A stretch of DNA of 64,000 bases from Leptospira sp. WS4.C2 (GCF_040833985.1 NZ_CP162139.1:434001-498000), one strand, 5' to 3'; shown: positions 1 to 8,946, counted from the first letter of the stretch. Made by a program: numbers and translations. Notes: generated by a model not told the origin, from the letters alone.

Positions 1-83
1 TGAAAGATAGGGATGAGTTTGTAATAAGAGCCGGATTTGGGTGCACCGATTTGGATTTGTAGCGGAGAGATTTCTATTTTCAT
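1..83 (-). CDS. N-terminal part of an unknown protein (cut by window edge)
   Basis: Twenty-seven codons are visible, beginning [13 protein letters not shown] and running off the left edge. The ATG overlaps the stop codon of the upstream peroxiredoxin gene in an ATGA arrangement, so the two are probably translationally coupled. Too little is visible to assign a family. The start is supported by the overlap and by the open frame to the window edge. Confidence 0.55.
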   Translation of the reverse strand, partial: MKIEISPLQIQIGAPKSGSYYKLIPIF

Positions 84-553
84 TTCCCTTGGATTTCCTG
101 AATGTCTTTGATGATTTCTTCCACGTGACCTTTTACCTTCACGCTGTCATAGATTTTTTTGATTTTGAGAGAGTTGTCCAAAAGGAAGGTGGATCTTACA
201 ATACCCATGCCTCGTCTTCCCATAAATACCTTCTCTCTCCAAACCCCATAAGCTTCACAAATTTCTCCCGACTCGTCGGAGATTAGATCAAAATTGATTT
301 CTTGTTTTTCAATGAACTTGGTATGAGATTTTGGATTGTCTTTGGAGATTCCAATCACATTGAATCCGAATTTTTTCAAGCGGGCAAAATTGTCTCGGAA
401 GTCACAAGCTTCTGTTGTACATCCTGGTGTCATATCTCTCGGATAAAAATAGACAACGATCCCATTTTTTCCTGTTAGGTCTGCGAGTTTTACTTTTTCG
501 CCATTTTGGTTGACACTTGTAAAATTGGGGGCTTTTTTGCCGACTTCCAACAT
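80..553 (-). CDS. bcp: Thioredoxin-dependent peroxiredoxin (Bcp/PrxQ family)
   Basis: This 157-residue protein reduces hydrogen and organic peroxides in the cytoplasm with thioredoxin as electron donor. The AhpC/TSA fold covers nearly the whole length. The peroxidatic cysteine is Cys45 in PGCTTEAC, and Cys50, five residues later, is the resolving cysteine position typical of the atypical two-Cys Bcp subgroup. The downstream Arg in the RSTFLL segment fits the conserved active-site arginine. Length is usual for the family. It is the first gene of a leftward pair and overlaps the next start by four bases. The ATG is preceded by an AGGAGA-like ribosome binding site. Confidence 0.93.
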   Translation of the reverse strand: MLEVGKKAPNFTSVNQNGEKVKLADLTGKNGIVVYFYPRDMTPGCTTEACDFRDNFARLKKFGFNVIGISKDNPKSHTKFIEKQEINFDLISDESGEICEAYGVWREKVFMGRRGMGIVRSTFLLDNSLKIKKIYDSVKVKGHVEEIIKDIQEIQGK

Positions 554-631
554 ATATTTCTCTCCTGGTAATCACATTCTTTTAGACAAAATTCAGTTGT
601 CAATTTCGGAATTTGGTTCGATACTCTTTGT

Positions 632-1027
632 ATGGACTCCAAGGAAAGAGCACAACTCATTCGCGAAGCAAATACCGCCTTCAATGCAGGTGATATTCGG
701 AAAGCGCGTGAACTCTTCCTAAAAACCGATTATAAAGACGGGCTCATTCGTTTGGGTGATCACTTTATGTACGATCGGAAACTTCCCATGTTGGCCTTTG
801 GATACTACAAAAAAGCAGGCCGTCAAGACAAGGTGGATGAAATTTTCCAACGAATGGTCTATGCACTCTCTGTTTGGCTCGGTCGTGACAAATGGAAACA
901 ACCTGCATCGGCAAATCAAATGGATTCGTCTACTTCCAAACCATCCTCTCTGCTGAACCCTGATGACTTTGTTGTCCATCCCCTTTTAAAAGCAAAGGCT
1001 TTAGAGATACTTTCTTCTAAACGATAG
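632..1027 (+). CDS. Conserved hypothetical protein, TPR-like helical
   Basis: A 131-residue soluble protein with no signal peptide. The first 75 residues (AFNAGDIRKARELF, then a FGYYKKAGRQDKVDEIF segment) look like one or two degenerate tetratricopeptide-type helical hairpins, which suggests a protein-binding role. The C-terminal 40 residues are low-complexity and then end in a short helix. It is transcribed divergently from bcp and followed after 27 bases by the antiporter gene, with which it may be cotranscribed. I recognise the style of a Leptospira conserved hypothetical but no named family. Confidence 0.7.
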   Translation: MDSKERAQLIREANTAFNAGDIRKARELFLKTDYKDGLIRLGDHFMYDRKLPMLAFGYYKKAGRQDKVDEIFQRMVYALSVWLGRDKWKQPASANQMDSSTSKPSSLLNPDDFVVHPLLKAKALEILSSKR

Positions 1028-1054
1028 TCGTCCGAGATCGTCTAAGGAATAAAC

Positions 1055-2527
1055 ATGATCGATAGTTTTACCTTACAAGCTCTAGTTATCTCCACACTCA
1101 TTCTATTTTCTATTTTATCGAGTAAACTATTCTTTCGTTTTGGATTCCCCATCCTCCTTATTTTCTTGACCTTTGGAATGTTAGCTGGTGCGGATGGCCC
1201 TGGTGGGATTGATTTCAGCGATTATAGTTTGGCACAGTCGATTGGCATATTTGCTTTAATTTATATTTTATTTTTAGGTGGACTCGAAAGTGAATGGGAT
1301 AGTTTAAAAAACTTCCTTGCTGTTGGGATTCGTCTCTCCATCATAGGAACAATTCTTACAGCCCTCATTTTAGGTGTGGTCATTCATTATTTATTTCCAG
1401 TGCTTGGTTTTATGGAATCGTTTTTACTCGGATCCATTGTCAGTGCGACAGATGCAGCCTCTGTATTTAATATTTTTAAAACCGATTCTAGTGATCTTCC
1501 TGTTCATTTAAAAAAGATCATTGAATTTGAGTCTGGATCAAACGATGCGGTGGGAGTTCTTCTTACCACCATCTTTATGAACCTACTCACTGCCGATGCC
1601 AGTTTCAGTGGGTTCCAATTCTTTCGGTTTTTTGTGATGCAAGTCCTTGTCGGAATGATGATGGGATATAGTTTGGGTATCCTCATTTTGTATTTGATGA
1701 ACTCCGTCAAACTTGGGTATGACGGTCTTTATTTAGTTTTTATTACGGCATCGGTTCCCTTCATTTATGCAGTGACCACTGTCTTTCAGGGCAATGGATT
1801 CTTAGCTGTTTATATCGCTGGTATTATTGTTGGTCGAAACAAATTCATACATAAAAAATCCATCTTCCGTTTCCTCAATGGATATGTTTGGATTTTGCAA
1901 ATTGGTATGTTCCTTTGTTTTGGACTTTTGGTTTATCCCACCCGTATGGCCAATATTTGGGTACCCGGTCTTCTCATCGGGGTAATACTGATCCTCTTTG
2001 CAAGACCAGCAGCAGTTTTTATATCCTTATTCCGGGTGAACTTACCTATAAGAGAAAAGTTATTTATTTCTTGGGTCGGCCTACGTGGTGCGTCACCCAT
2101 TATCCTTGCCACCTTTCCTATTGCCCAAGGTCTCGTCTGGGGAGATTTACTCTTCCATATTGTATTTTTTGTGGTCCTTGTTTCCTTACTCATCCAAGGA
2201 TCGCTCATTCCTAAAGTGGCGCAGTGGTTAGGAATCTTAAAAAAAGATCCCGATCGTAAAATTTATCATCCGACAGACTTTGATAACATCGAGTTTCCAG
2301 GTATGACCTTACAAGAGTTAATCGTGCCGTATAACTCCAGTGTAGTGGACAAAGCTTTGTTTGAAATCAAACTTCCAGAGCAGTCACATATCCTTCTCAT
2401 TGCTCGGGGGGAACAGTTTTTAATTCCCTCAGGAAACACACAAGTCAAGGGTGGGGATGTGGTTTGGGTGTTGGCAAAAGACGATGTGATGCCGATCATC
2501 GGAAGAACCTTTATGGCAATCGCCTAA
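1055..2527 (+). CDS. K+/H+ (or Na+/H+) antiporter, CvrA/NhaP2 type, with TrkA-C domain
   Basis: Inner-membrane cation/proton antiporter of the CPA1 family, 490 residues. Residues 1 to about 390 form roughly 12 to 13 membrane helices. The family motifs SATDAASVF and ESGSNDAVGVLL carry the acidic residues expected in the ion-binding site. Residues about 410-490 form a cytosolic TrkA-C (RCK-C) domain, which in CvrA/NhaP2 proteins binds a ligand that gates the transporter. Likely roles are potassium efflux, cell-volume or pH control. Substrate choice between K+ and Na+ cannot be settled from sequence. The following gene converges on it with a 21-base gap that holds no obvious terminator. Confidence 0.88.
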   Translation: MIDSFTLQALVISTLILFSILSSKLFFRFGFPILLIFLTFGMLAGADGPGGIDFSDYSLAQSIGIFALIYILFLGGLESEWDSLKNFLAVGIRLSIIGTILTALILGVVIHYLFPVLGFMESFLLGSIVSATDAASVFNIFKTDSSDLPVHLKKIIEFESGSNDAVGVLLTTIFMNLLTADASFSGFQFFRFFVMQVLVGMMMGYSLGILILYLMNSVKLGYDGLYLVFITASVPFIYAVTTVFQGNGFLAVYIAGIIVGRNKFIHKKSIFRFLNGYVWILQIGMFLCFGLLVYPTRMANIWVPGLLIGVILILFARPAAVFISLFRVNLPIREKLFISWVGLRGASPIILATFPIAQGLVWGDLLFHIVFFVVLVSLLIQGSLIPKVAQWLGILKKDPDRKIYHPTDFDNIEFPGMTLQELIVPYNSSVVDKALFEIKLPEQSHILLIARGEQFLIPSGNTQVKGGDVVWVLAKDDVMPIIGRTFMAIA

Positions 2528-2548
2528 AGATTGTTTTAATTTCTAATT

Positions 2549-3919
2549 TTAATTCTTCACTTTGACCATCTTTTTATCCAAACGGAATCCGTAATAAACG
2601 GGAAGGGCAATGAGAGTGATCATAAGCCCCCATCCCGCCGTGATCGGTTTTTCAATAAAGAGAATGGTCATCACGGCAATGTTTGCTAAGATATAAAGAA
2701 AAATGGGCAGAGGATAAAAGGGAATTTTGTAATCTGATTTCATTCCCATCTTTTCAAATCGAAACGGTGTAGCGGCTGTTAGACAGGATAAAATGAGTAT
2801 CGAACAAGTAATCATATAGAGAAGTGCTTCGATTTCTTTGACAAACAAAAAGAGAATGGCAACAAAGGCCTGAAAAAAAATAGAAACATAAGGGCTATGC
2901 CATTTGGGATGGATTTTGGAAAAAGAGGGAATAAACACTCCATCTCTTGCCATAGCAAAGTAAACTCGACTTCCTCCAATGAGGATGGCCGACATAGATC
3001 CCAATATCACCCAAGCAATGAAACTCGTCGTAAGGATCGAATAATTCACTCCAAATAACTTCTGAAAGGCGATGGCTCCAATCCCATCTTGACCTGCAAG
3101 CTCCTCAATGGGAGCAGAAATCACAAAAAGTAAATTGATGGCAAAATACAAACCAGCCACAAGAAAACAAGCCGTGATGGCAGAACGAACGATGGTTTTT
3201 TCTGGATTTTTTACTTCTTCTGCAATGTAGGTAATCATATTCCATCCCAGATAGGAGAAAGAAACCGGCACAATCCCAATCAAAACCTTAGAGTAAAACG
3301 AAAGTTCCAAAAGATTTGGAAACGGAGAATTCCATAAATAAGACCAGTTGGTATTTCCGATCGAAAACCCAAGTGCCAAAAAGAGAAGAAGTCCTGTGAT
3401 TTTTAAAACCGCAAATACATTTTGTACACGAACCGCCGATTTGATTCCGAAGTAATTGAGTCCGCTAAAAAAAAGAATCGGCAAAATTCCAATAAAGGTG
3501 ATAGAACTAATTTGTAAATCTAATCCGAGTAAGGTGAAAGTAGAAGATTCCCAAACAGGGATGCCTGGAAATAAAATTTGAACATACTTGCCGAAAGCAA
3601 GTGCAAGTACAGACACACAAGCAGAGAAATTAGTGAGTAGAGAGGACCAACCACTCATAAAAGCAATGGCAGGTGAGTAGGCAACTTTTAGGTAAACGTA
3701 ATCTCCTCCAGCAAAGGGAAGGAGGCGTGCGGCATAAGCATAAGTGATGGAGCCTGAGAGAGCAAGTACTCCGCCGACAATCCAACAGAGAAGGACAATC
3801 CAAAGATTTCCTGTTTCTTTAATCAAATAACCAGAAGTGAAAAAAATTCCCGATCCCACCATGGAAGAGAATAGGACGGAGATGGAATCAAAAGTAGTAA
3901 GGGAACGTTTTAATTCCAA
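2549..3919 (-). CDS. APC-family amino acid permease
   Basis: A 456-residue inner-membrane transporter with about 12 predicted helices. The N-terminal SSMVGSGIFFTSG segment is the signature unwound helix of the amino acid-polyamine-organocation superfamily, where the backbone binds the carboxylate and amine of the substrate. The GGDYVYLKVAYSPA and MITYIAEEVKNPEKT segments are also typical. It starts directly after the stop of the upstream gene (3920-4438), so the two are one transcription unit. The amino acid transported cannot be predicted from the sequence. Confidence 0.85.
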   Translation of the reverse strand: MELKRSLTTFDSISVLFSSMVGSGIFFTSGYLIKETGNLWIVLLCWIVGGVLALSGSITYAYAARLLPFAGGDYVYLKVAYSPAIAFMSGWSSLLTNFSACVSVLALAFGKYVQILFPGIPVWESSTFTLLGLDLQISSITFIGILPILFFSGLNYFGIKSAVRVQNVFAVLKITGLLLFLALGFSIGNTNWSYLWNSPFPNLLELSFYSKVLIGIVPVSFSYLGWNMITYIAEEVKNPEKTIVRSAITACFLVAGLYFAINLLFVISAPIEELAGQDGIGAIAFQKLFGVNYSILTTSFIAWVILGSMSAILIGGSRVYFAMARDGVFIPSFSKIHPKWHSPYVSIFFQAFVAILFLFVKEIEALLYMITCSILILSCLTAATPFRFEKMGMKSDYKIPFYPLPIFLYILANIAVMTILFIEKPITAGWGLMITLIALPVYYGFRLDKKMVKVKN

Positions 3920-4438
3920 TTAACCGCCGAGGAGTCGTTTTACCATCGTTTCAGAAATTGGTTTCATCGAAGCCGTAGACACAGATCCAATTTTTCCTTT
4001 GAACTCGTCAGGACTTAACATCATTCCTAGAGAAAAAATGTTTTCCCCTTCGACTTCTTTTTTCTTAAGCTCTGCTAGTAGGCTTGAGATATTACCTTTG
4101 CTATTTTCTAAAATTTCTGGTTTGGTGGCTTTGTTATCACCTAACTCTGGGAATAGTGGTTCCCCTTCAAAAAGAAGTTCTTTGAGTTTGTTTTCTTCTT
4201 GAGTGGCATCTTCCAAAAGTCCAATCCGAGATTGTTCCTTGGAAAGTTGTTTTTGCAGTTCCGTGAGTCTTGATTGGATATTGTGGTACTGGACAGGAAG
4301 GCTGACAACGAAGTCGGATTTTTCATCTGACTTTTGTACGGTGGTTCCTGTCTTTCCAGAACCGACATCTTTAGTGTCTTTTTTGTCCTGGACTATTTTT
4401 TCTGCTGAGTTGAGGAGACGATTGAGACGAACATCCAT
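3920..4438 (-). CDS. Hypothetical coiled-coil protein
   Basis: A 172-residue soluble hydrophilic protein of unknown function. Residues about 50-100 (HNIQSRLTELQKQLSKEQS) form a likely coiled coil, and the segment around 125-140 is charged and helical. There is no signal peptide, membrane segment or recognisable domain. It abuts the permease start with no gap, which suggests translational coupling, but a link to transport is only inferred. Confidence 0.65.
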   Translation of the reverse strand: MDVRLNRLLNSAEKIVQDKKDTKDVGSGKTGTTVQKSDEKSDFVVSLPVQYHNIQSRLTELQKQLSKEQSRIGLLEDATQEENKLKELLFEGEPLFPELGDNKATKPEILENSKGNISSLLAELKKKEVEGENIFSLGMMLSPDEFKGKIGSVSTASMKPISETMVKRLLGG

Positions 4439-4611
4439 GTCCTACCTTCCTTGGTAAAGGCCTTATGTCTCGGCGGTGCCTGGACATAAATCCTGTGACT
4501 ACCTGTCTAATTTTCGGTTAGCCTGTACAAGGAAAATAAACTTTTTCCAAAAAAAGTAAAGAATTATTAAAGTTGACTCGAGTTTTTGCAAGGTTTTGCT
4601 TGTGGGAGTTT

Positions 4612-5577
4612 ATGGAAAGAAACCAATTTCTTCTCTTTCTCTCCTTTTTGTTCTCCACAATTGCCACAATTCTCGGAATTGCCATCTTGGTATCTGGATC
4701 AAGCCTTGCCCGTTTCTCTAGTGGAACCGGTGGCGGTCTCTTCCAGGCCAGTGAAATTGGAGCCGTCGTCATACCGATCGTAGGCGAAATCCACTCCGGG
4801 GAATCTACCTTTGATTCTACGGGAGCCGACACCGTCTTACGCCAATTAAGGGAACTCGAAGAAGACGGCAATGTCAAAGGGATCCTTCTTGAGATCAATT
4901 CCCCCGGTGGAACGGTCGCTGCCTCCCAAGAAATTTTTAATGAACTCCTGCATCTTCGTAAAACCAAAAAGATTGTCGTGAGTATGAAGGATGTCGCTGC
5001 CTCCGGTGGTTACTACATTGCGGCGGCTTCGGATTATATCTTTGCCCAAAATGGAACGATCACAGGCTCCATAGGAGTCATTTCCTTTGCACCTAATGTA
5101 AAAGGTCTTCTCGACAGGTATGGGGTGGGGGTTCGCACTTATAAAGCAGGAAAATACAAAGATATGTATTCTCCGTTTCGCGACTCTACTAACGAAGAAG
5201 ATGAGATGATTGGAAAACAGTTACAAGACACCTATCGCAAGTTTGTGGAAGATGTTGCCAAGGGACGAAACAAAACGGTTAAGTCCATTGAAGAGTTGGC
5301 AGAAGGTAGAATTTATTCTGGTGAAGATGCTTTTCGTAACAAACTTGTGGATGACATTGGAGGAAGAAGGGAAGCCCATAAAAAACTTTCTGAACTCTGC
5401 CAGTACGATGGACTCATTCCTCTTTTTGAACAAGAGATTTCTCCCTTCGATCGATTTTTGCAAACCTTGGGTGTGAGCTTTTTTGGAGACAATTCTCATG
5501 TATCCAAAATTCGTTCCCTCATCCAATCACAAGTGTTAGTCATTCTACCAACAGCTCTTGGAAAATTGATGTTATGA
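4612..5577 (+). CDS. sppA: Signal peptide peptidase SppA, short (36K-type) form
   Basis: Membrane-anchored serine protease of peptidase family S49 that degrades signal peptides left in the inner membrane. From the ATG at 4612 it has 321 residues: one N-terminal membrane anchor (about 5-30) and one protease domain, as in the single-domain bacterial form. The nucleophile is Ser131 in DVAASGGYY and the general base is probably Lys183 in [10 protein letters not shown], the usual spacing of about 52 residues. The open frame extends to a TTG at 4573, but GGGAG just upstream of 4612 favours the later start. It overlaps the next gene by four bases. Confidence 0.92.
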   Translation: MERNQFLLFLSFLFSTIATILGIAILVSGSSLARFSSGTGGGLFQASEIGAVVIPIVGEIHSGESTFDSTGADTVLRQLRELEEDGNVKGILLEINSPGGTVAASQEIFNELLHLRKTKKIVVSMKDVAASGGYYIAAASDYIFAQNGTITGSIGVISFAPNVKGLLDRYGVGVRTYKAGKYKDMYSPFRDSTNEEDEMIGKQLQDTYRKFVEDVAKGRNKTVKSIEELAEGRIYSGEDAFRNKLVDDIGGRREAHKKLSELCQYDGLIPLFEQEISPFDRFLQTLGVSFFGDNSHVSKIRSLIQSQVLVILPTALGKLML

Positions 5578-6182
5578 GAGATTTTTTCTTCGATTTAGTT
5601 GACGTATTGGAACTCGTGTTTTTGGATCCCCTTCGTTATTCGGAGGAGGTACAGGAGATCCCCTTTGCAGCAAGTCCCATCTCGAGTTGGTTATTTTCCG
5701 TTTTGGCCGCCTTATCTCTGTCAGTGGGGATGAGTATCCTCTCGGCCCCATACACCATTTCCACTTTATCATTTTTATTTTTTGGTTTTATAGCCAACTT
5801 GATTCTGTTTCGATTTTTCCCTTTTTTTTATGCATTGGTAGCTGACTACTATGTTCAGAAAAAAGGAAGATCACAAAAACTCCTGTTTTTGTTAATGTTT
5901 TCGAGACATTCAGTGGTTTTATTTTTGTTATTTGCACCAGTTAGTATTGTCATTCATGCTGTTGGGCTTTCTGGACTCGGATCGGGATTATTGTTACTAA
6001 TCACATTTGTATTCCTTTATAGTTTGGTTGTGTCTCGTGGACTCAAATCCATTTATGAATTAAGAAATCGCGACTCGCTTAGGTTTTCTTTTTACGCACT
6101 CGGACTCACGATTTTATTTCCTTTCCTTATGAATTTGTATACTGCAACCAGTATCCTCCAATCGATCTCAGGTGGTTTATAG
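5574..6182 (+). CDS. Multi-pass membrane protein, Yip1-like
   Basis: A 202-residue protein with about five hydrophobic helices after a short N-terminal cytosolic segment. The arrangement resembles small Yip1/DUF1282-type membrane proteins, but there is no diagnostic motif, so the family is uncertain. Its ATG overlaps the sppA stop and its own stop sits one base before the surE start, so sppA, this gene and surE form a tightly coupled rightward operon. A second protein of the same general shape is encoded at 49981-50565. Confidence 0.7.
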   Translation: MRDFFFDLVDVLELVFLDPLRYSEEVQEIPFAASPISSWLFSVLAALSLSVGMSILSAPYTISTLSFLFFGFIANLILFRFFPFFYALVADYYVQKKGRSQKLLFLLMFSRHSVVLFLLFAPVSIVIHAVGLSGLGSGLLLLITFVFLYSLVVSRGLKSIYELRNRDSLRFSFYALGLTILFPFLMNLYTATSILQSISGGL

Positions 6183-6183
6183 T

Positions 6184-6924
6184 TTGAATTTACTCATCAC
6201 AAATGACGACGGAATTTCTTCCGCTGGAATTAAAGCTTTGGAACGAGTCCTTGGAAAATCCTATAATACGTATCTCATTGCTCCCTTAAAAGAACGGTCT
6301 GTCACTTCTATGGCGCTCACTGTCTTTCAAGGAATGCGAGTCGAACGAATCAATGACAACCATTATATCGCGGATGGATTTCCTGCCGATTGTGTGAACA
6401 TTGGATTGTATGCAGAGATTTTTCCTAAGATTGACTTTGTGATCTCTGGGATCAACCGGGGAGTGAACATGGGATATGATGTCCATTATTCGGGAACAGT
6501 AGGTGCCGCCAAACACGGTGCCCTTCATGGAATTCCAGCACTGGCGGTGAGTTCTGGTCGGATTGATCCAGACGATGGTTATACAAAAGAAGCTGAACTC
6601 GTGTTAACTTTTTTATCAAAGTATAAAGAACAAATCCAATCGGGCGAAGTTTGGAACCTAAACTTTCCTCCAGAGATTTCTGGATCGGGCACGATAAACG
6701 AAATTGTATTTACTAGGCTTGGTCGCAGGCGTTATTCAGAAAAATATGAGAAAAAACAAATCATTGAAGGCGTCAGCGAATTTCAGTTAAACGGAAGTTT
6801 ACTCGGACACGATGAAGAAACAGGAACAGACTTTGAAGCCTACAACCAAGGAAAGTTACCGGTCACTCCGATTCAATTGGACTTAACGGAAAAAAGACGA
6901 CTTACGGAATTACAATCTAAGTAG
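6184..6924 (+). CDS. surE: 5'/3'-nucleotidase SurE
   Basis: Survival protein SurE, a metal-dependent nucleoside monophosphate phosphatase of the cytoplasm. The N terminus reads MNLLITNDDG from a TTG start at 6184; the paired aspartates 8 and 9 and the later GTVGAAKHGAL segment match the SurE active site. The open frame reaches a GTG at 6172, but homologous proteins begin at the MNLLITNDDG position, and AGGTGG lies upstream of the TTG. The length of 246 residues is normal. It is coupled to the preceding membrane protein and followed after five bases by a TPR protein. Confidence 0.92.
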   Translation: MNLLITNDDGISSAGIKALERVLGKSYNTYLIAPLKERSVTSMALTVFQGMRVERINDNHYIADGFPADCVNIGLYAEIFPKIDFVISGINRGVNMGYDVHYSGTVGAAKHGALHGIPALAVSSGRIDPDDGYTKEAELVLTFLSKYKEQIQSGEVWNLNFPPEISGSGTINEIVFTRLGRRRYSEKYEKKQIIEGVSEFQLNGSLLGHDEETGTDFEAYNQGKLPVTPIQLDLTEKRRLTELQSK

Positions 6925-6929
6925 ATACA

Positions 6930-7601
6930 ATGGCAGAAGAGACAGACTACCTCGGTTACATGAACAAAGGCAATTACGCCATGGCACTGAATCTTTTGGA
7001 TCAGGCCTTACTCCAAAATCCAGAAGATCCGATTCTTTTGTATAATTTTGCGCTCTGTTGTTTCCAGACCAAAAACTTTAAAAAATCAATTCAGGTTTTG
7101 GACCGGATTCTGGAAGAATACCCAGGTTTTATCGAAGTCGATAATGTCTACCGATTGAAAGTGTTTGCCCTCGTGGAATTGAAAGATTGGGAAACTGCTG
7201 AGTCGATCATCAAAGATCGTTTGCAAGTAGCAGTGGATGATCCCAAACTCCTTTCCTTTTTGGCCCATGTTTATGAATATACCCATCGTTTAGAAGAGGC
7301 GATAGAAATCCACCGCCGCATCTTGAAACATACTCCCGATTACAAAAACAGCCTGAATTCTTTGGGTTATTTACTCGCTCTAAAGAAAAAAATCAGCACC
7401 GAAGAACGCACAGAAGCCATCAAATCCTTAAAAAAAGCATTGGAACTTGATCCGAACAACCCGGCCTACCTAGATTCCTTCGGATATTTTCTGCAAACTA
7501 TAGGAAAACCAGAAGAAGCATGGAAGGCCTACCGAAAAGCCCTGCAAAAGAACCCAAACCATCCCGTTCTCTTAGAAAGATTGAAGAACCTGAAGAAATA
7601 A
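6930..7601 (+). CDS. Tetratricopeptide repeat protein
   Basis: A 223-residue soluble protein built almost entirely of TPR units, visible as repeated patterns such as AMALNLLDQALLQNPEDP, KSIQVLDRILEEYPG, EAIEIHRRILKHTPDY, AIKSLKKALELDPNNP and EAWKAYRKALQKNPNHP. Such repeats form a superhelical binding surface; the partner is unknown. No signal peptide is visible. It is the last gene of the sppA-surE operon, and the tRNA cluster starts 59 bases downstream. Confidence 0.85.
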   Translation: MAEETDYLGYMNKGNYAMALNLLDQALLQNPEDPILLYNFALCCFQTKNFKKSIQVLDRILEEYPGFIEVDNVYRLKVFALVELKDWETAESIIKDRLQVAVDDPKLLSFLAHVYEYTHRLEEAIEIHRRILKHTPDYKNSLNSLGYLLALKKKISTEERTEAIKSLKKALELDPNNPAYLDSFGYFLQTIGKPEEAWKAYRKALQKNPNHPVLLERLKNLKK

Positions 7602-7613
7602 ATCTCCCTTTTG

Positions 7614-7642
7614 TTGACACAGTCCATCTGCCAAAAACACTG
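7614..7642 (+). promoter_or_regulatory. Candidate sigma-70 promoter of the tRNA cluster
   Basis: A perfect -35 hexamer TTGACA lies at 7614-7619. At a 17-base spacing the -10 position holds ACACTG, a poor match to TATAAT. The tRNA-Pro gene begins about 19 bases further on. The -35 and position fit a stable-RNA promoter, but the weak -10 keeps confidence low. Confidence 0.35.
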
Positions 7643-7660
7643 GTGATTCAAGGACTTTCT

Positions 7661-7732
7661 CGGGATGTAGCGCAGTGGTAGCGCATCTGTTTTGGGTACA
7701 GAGGGTCGCAGGTTCAAATCCTGTCATCCCGA
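7661..7732 (+). tRNA. tRNA-Pro (TGG anticodon)
   Basis: The acceptor stem CGGGATG (7661-7667) pairs perfectly with CATCCCG (7725-7731), with discriminator A at 7732. The anticodon stem TCTGT/ACAGA encloses the loop TTTGGGT with anticodon TGG at 7693-7695. The T arm carries GGTTCAAATC. CCA is not encoded. First of three consecutive tRNA genes. Confidence 0.96.
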
Positions 7733-7749
7733 ATCAGTTGGTTCTATCT

Positions 7750-7823
7750 GACCCGGTAGCTCAGCTGGATAGAGCAACTGCCTTCTAAGCAGTTGGTCGG
7801 GGGTTCGAATCCCTCCCGGGTCA
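7750..7823 (+). tRNA. tRNA-Arg (TCT anticodon)
   Basis: Acceptor stem GACCCGG (7750-7756) pairs with CCGGGTC (7816-7822), discriminator A at 7823. The anticodon stem ACTGC/GCAGT encloses CTTCTAA, giving anticodon TCT. The D arm TAGCTCAGCTGGATAGA and T arm GGGGGTTCGAATCCC are canonical. CCA is not encoded. It lies 17 bases after tRNA-Pro. Confidence 0.96.
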
Positions 7824-7837
7824 ATGGTTTTAGAAAT

Positions 7838-7910
7838 GGTGGATGTAGTTCAGCGGTAGAGCCCTGGTTTGTGGTACCAGTCGTCGCGGGTTCGAATCCC
7901 GTCATCCACC
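7838..7910 (+). tRNA. tRNA-His (GTG anticodon)
   Basis: Acceptor stem GTGGATG (7839-7845) pairs with CATCCAC (7903-7909). An extra 5' G at 7838 sits opposite C73 at 7910, the G-1 identity element of tRNA-His. The anticodon stem CTGGT/ACCAG encloses TTGTGGT with anticodon GTG. CCA is not encoded. It is the last tRNA of the cluster and borders the accessory stretch that follows. Confidence 0.96.
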
Positions 7911-7939
7911 CACTTAGAATTTCCCCTTCAACGATATAG

Positions 7940-8053
7940 TTTTTCCGCTAACGGCAATGGGCGCCTCGCGTTCGCCTGGCCCTCCGTGGCCAGAGCTCCC
8001 GCCCGCATCCATCCATGGATGCTGTTCGTCGCCCATTGCCGTTAGCGGAAAAA
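7940..8053. repeat. Palindromic GC-rich element A: 24-bp perfect inverted repeat with two internal hairpins
   Basis: The arms 7940-7963 and 8030-8053 are exact reverse complements (24 of 24), with T5 and A5 at the outer ends. Between them lie two further hairpins: CTGGCC/GGCCAG (7976-7981 with 7988-7993) and GCATCCAT/ATGGATGC (8005-8012 with 8015-8022). The whole could fold as a cruciform or three-way RNA junction. It lies between the tRNA cluster and leftward genes and could act as a bidirectional terminator. It shares nine-base words with elements B and C (TTTCCGCTA, GGGCGCCTC, GCCCTCCG). The overlapping leftward frame at 7914-8270 is not considered a gene. Confidence 0.9.
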
Positions 8054-8095
8054 GATTCGAATTCATTTGGGAAATTGGTACAAATGAAAAGTTTA

Positions 8096-8356
8096 TTAAG
8101 ATACTAGTTTTGACTTTTTGAATATCTTCATATGAAAATAGCGAACTAGAGGACCAACCACAGCGAGTTGCGCCAAAAGTGCCATCGGGTAGTTTTTGAT
8201 TACAGAACTTATGTAATGTTCTAGAAAATGATTTTCTGTACCAACGTTGATGAGTATCATCAGAAGACACATAAATGAATTTGTTTTAAAACTTAAGTTG
8301 TCGTGATATTTGGGAATAAATCGTAACTCGTCGAATGAATATCCAAATCATATCAT
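8096..8356 (-). pseudogene. DUF2798-like small membrane protein gene, apparently interrupted at codon 3
   Basis: Translating leftward from about 8347 gives RFIPKYHDNLSF, then FMCLLMILINVG and YPMALLAQLAVVGPLVR before a stop at 8096-8098. The pattern IPKYH, a first helix ending in INVG and a second helix ending in VVGPLVR resembles DUF2798, a family of small two-helix membrane proteins. An ideal start exists: GGAGG then ATG at 8356, overlapping the stop of the DJ-1 gene. However, the third codon in that frame is TGA (8348-8350). The only later ATG, at 8272, gives 58 residues and loses the N terminus. So this is either a recent pseudogene, a short variant from 8272, or a sequencing error. Confidence 0.5.
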
Positions 8357-8946
8357 CTTTCCTCCGGAAACCAATCGTATTCCATACGTTTGGCTGCTCG
8401 CACTGCCACTTCTATTCCGAATATTTTTTGCAGAAGATAAAAACTCAAATGAATGCCAGAAGAGATTCCCCCTGATGTTAAGATTTTCCCGTTATCTGTA
8501 TATCTTATGTTTCTTTTTACATTTAACGAAGGATAGTTTTTCTCTAGAGTGTCTACGTCCATCCAATGAGTGGTCACTTCCAAACCATCCAAAAGTCCAA
8601 TTTCTGCTAAAAGAAATGCACCTGTACAAATAGAGGCCAAATGCTTAACTTTTAAGTATTTAGCTTTAATCCAACTAAGGGTTGTTTGATTTTTAATCTC
8701 TAACTCTTCGGCACCGTAACCTCCTGGAATGATCAAAATGTCCATTATCGGGCAGTTTGTATAATCAAAGTTAGGTAAAACTATCAGTCCATTTCTTGCG
8801 GGGATTGGGGAAAGGTTTTCTGCAACAAGAAAGACCTGGCATAATTTCTTACGATCGTTAGTTTCTGCGAGAGAAAAAACTTCAAAGGGACCAGCAAAGT
8901 CCATCACTTCGACTTCTGGGAAAACGAGTATACCTATTTGCATCAT
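8353..8946 (-). CDS. DJ-1/PfpI family (class I glutamine amidotransferase-like) protein
   Basis: A 197-residue soluble protein with the DJ-1/PfpI fold. The nucleophile elbow is Cys107 in SICTGAFLLAEIGLLDG, followed by the TTHW pair at 127-128, the arrangement seen in the transcriptional-regulator-like and isonitrile-hydratase-like subgroup (the amidase half of GATase1-AraC proteins), here without a DNA-binding domain. Family activities include isonitrile hydratase, glyoxalase and chaperone functions; which applies here is unknown. It is the upstream gene of a leftward pair and overlaps the broken DUF2798-like gene. Confidence 0.82.
   Translation of the reverse strand: MMQIGILVFPEVEVMDFAGPFEVFSLAETNDRKKLCQVFLVAENLSPIPARNGLIVLPNFDYTNCPIMDILIIPGGYGAEELEIKNQTTLSWIKAKYLKVKHLASICTGAFLLAEIGLLDGLEVTTHWMDVDTLEKNYPSLNVKRNIRYTDNGKILTSGGISSGIHLSFYLLQKIFGIEVAVRAAKRMEYDWFPEER

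Noticed and set aside
7914..8270. Leftward open frame of 118 codons across element A
   Set aside because: Much of it is the inverted repeat, and its remaining part runs in a different frame from the DUF2798-like sequence, which explains the region better.
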